From assembly GCA_950069165.1 (NCBI GenBank), contig CATMIT010000023.1, positions 1-18,514 of the forward strand: a DNA stretch of 18,514 bases, given 5' to 3'. The DNA comes from an uncultured Flavobacteriales bacterium. GTDB lineage: Bacteria; Bacteroidota; Bacteroidia; Flavobacteriales; BACL11. Below, in pieces: positions 1 through 5,794 of the stretch; the first letter of the stretch is position 1, and each line of letters starts with the position of its first letter. Under the pieces are notes generated by a model. That model saw nothing but the letters and a program-made list of their open reading frames with translations. It did not search any database and had not been told where the DNA came from. The translations under genes were made by a program, and so were the position numbers.

Positions 1-687
1 TGCCCAGTAAAAAAAGTAGCAAATAAAGGAGCGGGGGCTGGCATATTGCAGGACATCCCAAAAATGGTGGCCATGACCAAAGAAATAGTAAAAGCTACTA
101 ATATTCCAGTAACGGTAAAAACCCGTTTAGGCTGGGATGAAAATTCTTTATATATAGTTGAGGTGGCGGAACGATTGCAGGATGTTGGTATAAAAGCAAT
201 TTCTATTCATGGCAGAACCAGAAAACAAATGTATAAAGGAGTGGTAGATTGGACTTTAATCGGAGAGGTAAAAAACAACCAAAATATGCATATCCCTGTT
301 TTTGGAAATGGAGATGTAGATTCTCCTGAAAAAGTAGCAGAAGTAAAAGATAAATATGGAGTAGATGGCGTGATGATTGGAAGAGCTGCCATTGGCTACC
401 CTTGGGTTTTTAATGAAATAAAGCATTTTCTTAAAACTAATACGCATTTAGAAAAACCGACTCTACAAGATAGAGTAAGTGCATGCAAAAGGCATTTGCA
501 ACATTCTATTAAGTGGAAAGGAGAAGTGCTGGGAATTGCGGAAATGAAACGCCACTATACCAATTATTTTAAAGGAATTCCTCACTTTAAAGCGTATAGA
601 ATTAAAATGGTCACCTCTTATAATTTGGAAGAGATTATGGAAACTTTAGACAAAGTAGCAGTGGAGTTTGAGGGGGTTAAGTTTTAA
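1..687 (+). CDS. dusB: tRNA-dihydrouridine synthase DusB, 5'-truncated by the window edge
   Basis: FMN-dependent reductase that converts specific tRNA D-loop uridines to dihydrouridine with NADPH. The frame is open from base 1, so the gene begins upstream; 228 residues are visible of roughly 320-330 usual for the family. The first residue in the window is the Cys of the CPVKKV motif, which in Dus enzymes is the catalytic acid. It is followed by KGAGAG, then KTRLGW (visible residues 40-45), the HGRTR phosphate/RNA-binding motif (70-74), GNGD (102-105) and IGRAAIGYPW (about 126-135), which together complete the TIM-barrel FMN site. The C-terminal helical tRNA-binding part is present and ends at TAA. 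The last 11 bases overlap the 3' end of the opposing permease gene. The ATG/TTG starts inside the visible part would remove the catalytic Cys and are not real starts. Assignment to DusB rather than another Dus subtype rests on motif style. Confidence 0.93.
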   Translation, partial: CPVKKVANKGAGAGILQDIPKMVAMTKEIVKATNIPVTVKTRLGWDENSLYIVEVAERLQDVGIKAISIHGRTRKQMYKGVVDWTLIGEVKNNQNMHIPVFGNGDVDSPEKVAEVKDKYGVDGVMIGRAAIGYPWVFNEIKHFLKTNTHLEKPTLQDRVSACKRHLQHSIKWKGEVLGIAEMKRHYTNYFKGIPHFKAYRIKMVTSYNLEEIMETLDKVAVEFEGVKF

Positions 688-1888
688 GTAGTCTATTAGT
701 CAAAACTTTTGCAGGATACCAAGAGGCAAAAAGCCCAATAACAATTACTGTTATTTCTACCCAAAGTAAATCCAAATAATGTATTACCACAGGGTAAGAA
801 TGAATAATAAAATTTCCTTCTCCCATACCGATAATTCCATATTTCATTTGTAAAATAGCCAGCAGTAAGCCAAGTAGAACCCCTAAAAAGCTTCCAATTA
901 TTACCGTTAGCATTCCTTCTGTAAAAAATATTTTCTGTATGCTTTTTTGGCTAGCGCCCAAATTCCAAAAAGTCTTGATGTCATTCTTTTTTTCAATCAT
1001 TAGCATACTAAGCGAACCAATAATATTGAAGGTAGCAATAATCAGCATAAAAGTCAGGATTATGAATACGCCCAATTTTTCTGAATTCAAAATTTTATGC
1101 AAAACAGCATGCTGTTGCAACCGGTTACTTACCTTATAGTTTTCTCCTAAATTGCTTTGCAAATATTTTTGGACTTCTAACATCTTGCTCTCCTGTTTTA
1201 GTTTTATCTCAATAGCAGAAACCTCTTTTTTGTGTAATAAATCTTGCAAAAAAGCAATGGGCGTAATAATGTATTTGTTGTCGTATTCGCCTCCTAAACT
1301 AAAAATTCCTATGGGGATTACAGCTGTAGAAGCAAAAGCATTGCTTGGGTTTAATAGCGTTTTACTTTCTCTATTTGGCACAAATATTTTCAGCCGATTG
1401 AACATATTCCCTATACCAATGGAAAGATGATAGGCTACCCCTTGTCCAATTATTGCGATACTATTGCTTTTGTATGTGTCAAAATTTTCTCCATCTACAA
1501 TTATGCTGTCCAGATTTGTCATTTTGCTAAAATCTTCTCCCACGCCCTTTATGCTGGCAATAAATTCGTTTTTCCCATTTTTCATCAGCACTTTTTCTTC
1601 CAATACATCCGTGAAATATAAAATATCCTCATTATTATTTAATTCAGAAAAAATATTTTCAGGATCAAAGGTTTTTCCTTCATTTGAAGTGATTTTGATG
1701 TGGGGATCAAAACTATTATACATGCTAAGTAGCAAGTCCTCAAAGCCATTGAAAACCGAAAGTAAAAGCACTAAAGCGGCAGTGCCAACAACCACTCCAA
1801 TCATGGAAACAAAGGATATAATATTTACAGCCGTTTTTGTTGTGCTACTAAAAAGGTATCGTTTGGCTATAAAAAAGGGAAAGTTCAT
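677..1888 (-). CDS. LolC/LolE-type ABC transporter permease (FtsX-like domain)
   Basis: Inner-membrane permease of the lipoprotein-releasing (LolCDE) type, which extracts lipoproteins from the inner membrane with a separate LolD-like ATPase; no ATPase gene is adjacent. The 403-residue length fits. Residues 1-60 carry the LolC/E N-terminal signature: FIAKRYLFSS, a first membrane segment at about 22-45 and SVFNGFEDLLL. A periplasmic domain covers about 55-265. The FtsX-like domain with three membrane helices (about 272-296, 320-350 and 372-395) closes the protein. The ATG overlaps the rbfA stop in an ATGA junction, so the two are very likely co-transcribed and translationally coupled. The 3' end overlaps dusB by 11 bp on the opposite strand. 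A MacB-like permease is the alternative, but the N-terminal motif favours LolC/E. Whether it works as C, E or a fused homodimeric form cannot be told here. Confidence 0.88.
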   Translation of the reverse strand: MNFPFFIAKRYLFSSTTKTAVNIISFVSMIGVVVGTAALVLLLSVFNGFEDLLLSMYNSFDPHIKITSNEGKTFDPENIFSELNNNEDILYFTDVLEEKVLMKNGKNEFIASIKGVGEDFSKMTNLDSIIVDGENFDTYKSNSIAIIGQGVAYHLSIGIGNMFNRLKIFVPNRESKTLLNPSNAFASTAVIPIGIFSLGGEYDNKYIITPIAFLQDLLHKKEVSAIEIKLKQESKMLEVQKYLQSNLGENYKVSNRLQQHAVLHKILNSEKLGVFIILTFMLIIATFNIIGSLSMLMIEKKNDIKTFWNLGASQKSIQKIFFTEGMLTVIIGSFLGVLLGLLLAILQMKYGIIGMGEGNFIIHSYPVVIHYLDLLWVEITVIVIGLFASWYPAKVLTNRLLKT

Positions 1889-2223
1889 TCTTTCAACAAT
1901 CTATTTATTTTATCCGCATAATCTGCCGAATCGTCCAAATAAAAGTGTAATTCAGGAATTATTCTAAGTTGATGTCGCACTTTTTTGGCCAACAGATTCC
2001 TAAAAAATGGTCTTTTTTCTTTCACCTTCTCTATTAGATTTTTGCTGTCATCTGATGGGAAAATACTCAAATACACTTTAGCGACCGACAAATCGGGCGA
2101 TACCCTTACTCCTGTTATGGTAAACAAAAAACTGCCCAAAAGTGCTGGAGCATCCTGTTGAAATATTATGGCTAAATCTTTTTGTATAAGTCGTGAAATC
2201 TTTTTTTGTCGTGTAGTTTCCAT
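1885..2223 (-). CDS. rbfA: 30S ribosome-binding factor A
   Basis: Single KH-domain protein (112 residues) that binds the 30S subunit during 16S rRNA 5'-end maturation. It opens METTRQKKISRLIQKDLA, the characteristic RbfA N terminus, and contains the central strands around TGVRVSPDLSVAKVYLSIF and the C-terminal helix with RHQLRIIPELHFYLDDS. The frame extends five codons further upstream (start at 2238), but the family begins at METT. A perfect TAnnTTTG promoter element on this strand also sits inside that upstream extension, so the start at 2223 is preferred. It overlaps the downstream permease gene by 4 bp (ATGA) and is divergent from the ABC exporter. Confidence 0.93.
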   Translation of the reverse strand: METTRQKKISRLIQKDLAIIFQQDAPALLGSFLFTITGVRVSPDLSVAKVYLSIFPSDDSKNLIEKVKEKRPFFRNLLAKKVRHQLRIIPELHFYLDDSADYADKINRLLKE

Positions 2224-2227
2224 TTTG

Positions 2228-2235
2228 CAAAGATA
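2228..2235 (-). promoter_or_regulatory. Bacteroidota -7 promoter element for rbfA
   Basis: Read on the minus strand the sequence is TATCTTTG, a perfect match to the TAnnTTTG -7 consensus of primary-sigma promoters in this phylum. Only four bases separate it from the rbfA ATG, so the transcript should begin at or within a base or two of the start codon. No convincing -33 TTTG is visible. It rules out the longer MYLCK start for RbfA. Confidence 0.65.
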
Positions 2236-2260
2236 CATCTTTCATTAATCCTTATTCTTC

Positions 2261-2268
2261 TATCTTTG
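2261..2268 (+). promoter_or_regulatory. Bacteroidota -7 promoter element for the ABC exporter
   Basis: TATCTTTG is a perfect TAnnTTTG match ending five bases before the exporter ATG at 2274. It mirrors the rbfA element 25 bp away on the other strand, so the intergenic region is a back-to-back divergent promoter pair. A -33 TTTG is not evident. A leaderless or nearly leaderless mRNA is expected. Confidence 0.65.
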
Positions 2269-2273
2269 CGCTT

Positions 2274-4094
2274 ATGAAAGATTTTTTCAGAATACTGAAA
2301 TATGTAAAGCCTTATTTAGGATATGCTGGGCTTAATATTTTCTTTAACATTTTTAATATTTTATTCTCATTGGTGTCCATTACCATGATTATTCCCTTTT
2401 TAGGGTTACTTTTTGGCACACAACAAAAGGTATATAATCCTATTGATTTAGGATTTAGTGCTACTGCCATTAAAGAAAATTTTTATGCACTTATCACTAG
2501 CATTATTGACGACAAAGGAAAGGCTGAGGCACTTGTTTTTGTCTGTATTTTGATTTTGGTAATGTTCTTTTTCAGGAATTTATGTCGGTATTTAGCACTT
2601 TATTTTCTCTCTCCAATACGAAATGGCGTGGTGTGCGATTTAAGAAATGACTTGAATAAAAAGATTCTCAGTTTGCCTATTTCCTTCTTTACAGAAAAAC
2701 GAAAAGGGGATATTACTGCAAGAATGACTACCGATTTGGTTGAAATTGAATGGTCGGTAATGAGTTCCTTAGAAATGTTTTTTAAGGACCCGATAAATAT
2801 TATTATCTTTTTGATTACATTAATCATTATTAGCCCTCAGCTTACGCTTTTTGTTGTTATTTTATTTCCCATTACTGGGTTTTTGATTGCCCTTATTGGC
2901 AAAAGCTTAAAAAAATCCTCAGCAAAAGGACAAAATAAAATGGGACAATTACTCTCTATAATTGATGAAAATTTATCAGGCCTGAGAATTATTAAAGCAT
3001 TTGATGCCGAAAAAAGAATTCATGAAAAATTTGCAAAAGAAAGTGCAGCTTACAAAAATATAATGACTCGTTTGTTACGTAAGAAAGATTTGTCCTCCCC
3101 TATGAGCGAGTTTTTGAGCACAATAGTTTTAGTAATGGTAATGTGGTTTGGAGGTAAATTAGTCCTTGGTGGAAATAGTCCGCTATCCCCAGAAGAATTC
3201 ATTGGCTACATTGTCATTTTTTCGCAGATAATTCCTCCTGTAAAATCCTTCACTTCCGCCTATTATTTCATACAAAAAGGAAGTGCATCAGCTGCTCGTA
3301 TTCATGAAATATTAGATACTGAGAATGATATTCAAGATGCCCCTAATGCAAAATCTATTTCCACTTTTGTAGAAGAAATAAAATTTAAAGGGGTAACGTT
3401 TAGTTATGAAAACAAAGAAGTTTTAAAAGATATAAATTTAAGCATTAAAAAAGGAGAAACAGTTGCTTTGGTGGGGCAATCAGGGAGTGGAAAATCTACT
3501 TTGGCCGACCTTATTTCTCGCTTTTATGATGTTAAAATAGGAGCAGTTCAAATTGATGGAGAGAATATTAAAAACTTAAAAATTGCTGATTTAAGAAAAC
3601 TAATGGGGATAGTAAATCAAGAATCTATTTTGTTTAACGATAGTATATACAACAATATTCTGCTGGGGAAAGCTACTGCAACAAAGCAAGATGTGGAATC
3701 GGCCGCAATGGTTGCCAATGCACACGATTTTATTTTACAATGCGAAAATGGCTACCAAACAAATATTGGGGATAGTGGCGTGAAGCTATCGGGAGGGCAA
3801 AGACAAAGATTAAGCATTGCGCGTGCAATTTTAAAAAACCCACCAATCTTAATATTGGATGAGGCTACCTCATCACTAGATGCAAGGTCGGAAAAATTGG
3901 TACAAGATGCCCTCAACAATTTAATGAAATTAAGAACCTCCATTGTTATTGCCCACCGCCTTTCTACCGTTCAGCATGCGGATAGAATAATTGTTTTGCA
4001 TGAAGGAGAAATAGTAGAATCTGGTACGCATCAGCAGCTTATAGCTAGTTGTGGGCACTACAAAAAATTATACGATTTAGAAGATTTTTCTTAG
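2274..4094 (+). CDS. MsbA-like ABC exporter, fused membrane and ATPase domains
   Basis: Half-size ABC exporter of 606 residues, working as a homodimer in the inner membrane. The N-terminal type I exporter membrane domain spans about 15-335 with hydrophobic helices near 18-48, 85-112, 165-205 and 280-325. The nucleotide-binding domain spans about 365-600: Walker A GQSGSGKST (401-409), Q-loop NQES (Gln449), signature LSGGQ (505-509), Walker B ILILDE (525-530) with catalytic Glu530, D-loop SSLD and H-loop His561. All ATPase residues are intact. The family includes lipid A/phospholipid flippases (MsbA) and drug or peptide exporters, and substrate cannot be read from sequence. It stands alone, divergent from rbfA, and its TAG stop overlaps the hflX stop by 4 bp on the other strand. 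MsbA-type lipid export is the favoured guess because it is a core, single-gene locus. Confidence 0.9.
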   Translation: MKDFFRILKYVKPYLGYAGLNIFFNIFNILFSLVSITMIIPFLGLLFGTQQKVYNPIDLGFSATAIKENFYALITSIIDDKGKAEALVFVCILILVMFFFRNLCRYLALYFLSPIRNGVVCDLRNDLNKKILSLPISFFTEKRKGDITARMTTDLVEIEWSVMSSLEMFFKDPINIIIFLITLIIISPQLTLFVVILFPITGFLIALIGKSLKKSSAKGQNKMGQLLSIIDENLSGLRIIKAFDAEKRIHEKFAKESAAYKNIMTRLLRKKDLSSPMSEFLSTIVLVMVMWFGGKLVLGGNSPLSPEEFIGYIVIFSQIIPPVKSFTSAYYFIQKGSASAARIHEILDTENDIQDAPNAKSISTFVEEIKFKGVTFSYENKEVLKDINLSIKKGETVALVGQSGSGKSTLADLISRFYDVKIGAVQIDGENIKNLKIADLRKLMGIVNQESILFNDSIYNNILLGKATATKQDVESAAMVANAHDFILQCENGYQTNIGDSGVKLSGGQRQRLSIARAILKNPPILILDEATSSLDARSEKLVQDALNNLMKLRTSIVIAHRLSTVQHADRIIVLHEGEIVESGTHQQLIASCGHYKKLYDLEDFS

Positions 4095-5257
4095 TAGAGA
4101 AAGTTATTGTACGGATATCTTTTCTTGTGAAGTGTTTTCACCTTTTTATACAGCAATTCCCTAAGCTCTTTAAAATTAGTTTTGTTAAGTGCCGAAATGA
4201 AAATCGTGGTCTCTTCTAATTTTGAAATCCATGTTTTTTGTAAATCTTCTAAGGAAATATTTTCCATTTTTTTGGGTGTTAAATCGTCTTCCTCTTTTTC
4301 TATATAGCTAAAAGCATCCATTTTGTTAAACACCAAAACTATTGGCTTATCACTTGCTCCAATCTCGGCAAGCGTCTGGTTTACCACTTCTATTTGATTT
4401 TCAAAATTTGGATTGGAAATATCAACCACATGCAAAAGTAAATCAGATTCACGTACTTCATCTAAAGTAGATTTAAAAGATTCAACCAACTGATGCGGAA
4501 GTTTGCGAATAAAACCAACTGTATCGGCCAATAAAAATGGAAGATTCTCTACTACTACTTTCCGAATGGTGGTGTCCAAAGTGGCAAATAATTTGTCTTC
4601 AACAAATACTTCTGATTTACTTAGCTGATTCATCAGGGTTGATTTGCCAGCATTAGTATAACCAATAACCGCTACCCTTATCATATTTCCTCTTCCTTTT
4701 CTTTGGGTCACTTTTTGCTTGTCAATTTTTTCCAACTGCTTTTTTAGTAAGGATATTTTTTGACCGATAATTCTTCTATCTGTCTCAATTTGAGTTTCAC
4801 CTGGCCCCCTCATTCCTATACCCCCTTTTTGCCGTTCAAGGTGTGTCCACATTCGTGTTAAGCGGGGTAGCAGATACTGATATTGTGCAAGTTCTACTTG
4901 GGTTTTTGCATTTGCTGTTCTAGCACGGGAGGCAAAAATATCTAATATCAAATTACTTCTGTCTAATATTTTGCATTCCAAAATCTTTTCAATGTTTCTT
5001 AGTTGCACTGGGCTTAAATCATCATCAAAAATGATGAGCTCTACTTCTTCCTGTTTTGCTAATTGTTTTACCTCTTCAATTTTTCCTTTTCCAATAAAGG
5101 TTTTGTTGTTGGGAACAGCAAGTTTTTGTGTAATCTTTTTTATTGGAATTGCACCAGCAGTTTTCGCCAAAAAAGCTAATTCCTCCAAATATTCTTCTGC
5201 CTGATTTTTGTTTTGTTCAGGGGTAATAACGCCAATAAGAATTGCTTTTTCTGCCAC
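4091..5257 (-). CDS. hflX: Ribosome-associated GTPase HflX
   Basis: GTPase that binds the 50S subunit and splits or rescues stalled 70S ribosomes. The 388 residues hold the HflX N-terminal nucleotide-binding-like domain with GKGK (56-59) and FDDDLSPVQLRNIE (77-90), followed by the signature RMWTHLERQKGGIGMRGPGE and a coiled linker (about 160-185). The GTPase domain has G1 GYTNAGKS (199-206), G3 DTVGF (245-249), G4 NKMD (311-314) and G5 SAL (355-357). A glutamate/lysine-rich insertion (about 320-335) lies after G4. The short aromatic tail YNNFLY ends the protein. It lies 7 bp downstream of the small membrane gene on the same strand and probably shares its promoter. Its stop overlaps the exporter stop by 4 bp. 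Confidence 0.95.
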   Translation of the reverse strand: MAEKAILIGVITPEQNKNQAEEYLEELAFLAKTAGAIPIKKITQKLAVPNNKTFIGKGKIEEVKQLAKQEEVELIIFDDDLSPVQLRNIEKILECKILDRSNLILDIFASRARTANAKTQVELAQYQYLLPRLTRMWTHLERQKGGIGMRGPGETQIETDRRIIGQKISLLKKQLEKIDKQKVTQRKGRGNMIRVAVIGYTNAGKSTLMNQLSKSEVFVEDKLFATLDTTIRKVVVENLPFLLADTVGFIRKLPHQLVESFKSTLDEVRESDLLLHVVDISNPNFENQIEVVNQTLAEIGASDKPIVLVFNKMDAFSYIEKEEDDLTPKKMENISLEDLQKTWISKLEETTIFISALNKTNFKELRELLYKKVKTLHKKRYPYNNFLY

Positions 5258-5264
5258 AGAAAAA

Positions 5265-5687
5265 TTAAAATACTAATAATTTGTCAAAAGGGGTGCGAAC
5301 TAGAATTAGAATAAGTGCTATAAAAAAATAAATGAAAATGGTTTTTGCTGATTTTTTACTATCCTCTATTTTCTTTGCTTTTACTCTTCCTACCGAAATA
5401 AGTATAATTGCAAGTAGCATCATTAAAGGATGCTCTATAAAAGTATATCTACTATCTGTATTACTCATAACAACTGACCAATCTAAAATTTCAGATGATT
5501 TTTTGTAGAATAAAATTATACCAAACACCAATTGCAGATGTGCCAAAATCATAGTAATAGATAAAATCTTGCATTTCTCTAAACATAAATCTTTACCAGC
5601 ATAACTAACTAAAAAAGATTTAACAACTGCTAATACAAGCATAAAAAGCAAGAGAAAAGGAAGATAATGATGAATAATTAATGACAT
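5265..5687 (-). CDS. Small four-helix membrane protein with conserved His (cytochrome-b-like, function unknown)
   Basis: A 140-residue integral membrane protein with four predicted hydrophobic segments (about 8-30, 41-61, 84-101 and 116-132). I recognise the pattern of a small Bacteroidota membrane family sometimes labelled cytochrome-b-like: a His pair before the first helix (His6-His7), HLQLVFG (His50) in helix 2 and EHPLMMLLAIILISVGR (His86) in helix 3. Histidines at helix ends could ligate haem, but this is inference; no biochemical role is known to me. The frame continues upstream to 5720 (MGTFVK). The start at 5687 is chosen because a perfect TAnnTTTG promoter box lies within the upstream extension and the family begins near the His motif. 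Next on the same strand, after 7 bp, is hflX. It is divergent from the amidohydrolase genes. Confidence 0.75.
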   Translation of the reverse strand: MSLIIHHYLPFLLLFMLVLAVVKSFLVSYAGKDLCLEKCKILSITMILAHLQLVFGIILFYKKSSEILDWSVVMSNTDSRYTFIEHPLMMLLAIILISVGRVKAKKIEDSKKSAKTIFIYFFIALILILVRTPFDKLLVF

Positions 5688-5707
5688 ATTTGTGGTTTTA
5701 GTTTTTA

Positions 5708-5715
5708 CAAATGTA
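5708..5715 (-). promoter_or_regulatory. -7 promoter element for the small membrane protein and hflX
   Basis: The minus strand reads TACATTTG, a perfect TAnnTTTG match, 20 bases before the ATG at 5687. It lies inside codons 2-4 of the longer reading frame, which argues for the shorter start. No clear -33 TTTG is seen at the usual distance. Confidence 0.5.
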
Positions 5716-5781
5716 CCCATTTTATGCAGATGAATTTTTAAATGTATGGTGCTTTGTAAAAAATATGTAAATTCACGGCTT

Positions 5782-5789
5782 AAATTTTG
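5782..5789 (+). promoter_or_regulatory. Probable -7 element for the amidohydrolase operon
   Basis: AAATTTTG has one mismatch to TAnnTTTG and ends five bases before the ATG at 5795, the same box-to-start spacing seen for the exporter and plsC genes. A TTTG at 5753-5756 could be the -33 element, though the 25-bp spacer is longer than the 21 bp seen at plsC and aspS. Confidence 0.35.
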
Positions 5790-5794
5790 CTAAA

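Noticed and set aside
1464..1967. A 167-codon open frame on the plus strand antisense to the permease and rbfA genes
   Set aside because: It lies wholly opposite two confidently identified genes, has no recognisable motif, and its composition reads as the reverse of membrane-protein codons.
2224..2238. Longer RbfA start (MYLCK)
   Set aside because: The -7 promoter box for this strand lies inside these codons, and RbfA proteins start at METT-like sequence.
5688..5720. Longer start for the small membrane protein (MGTFVK)
   Set aside because: A perfect TAnnTTTG box falls in codons 2-4, so transcripts would begin downstream of this ATG.
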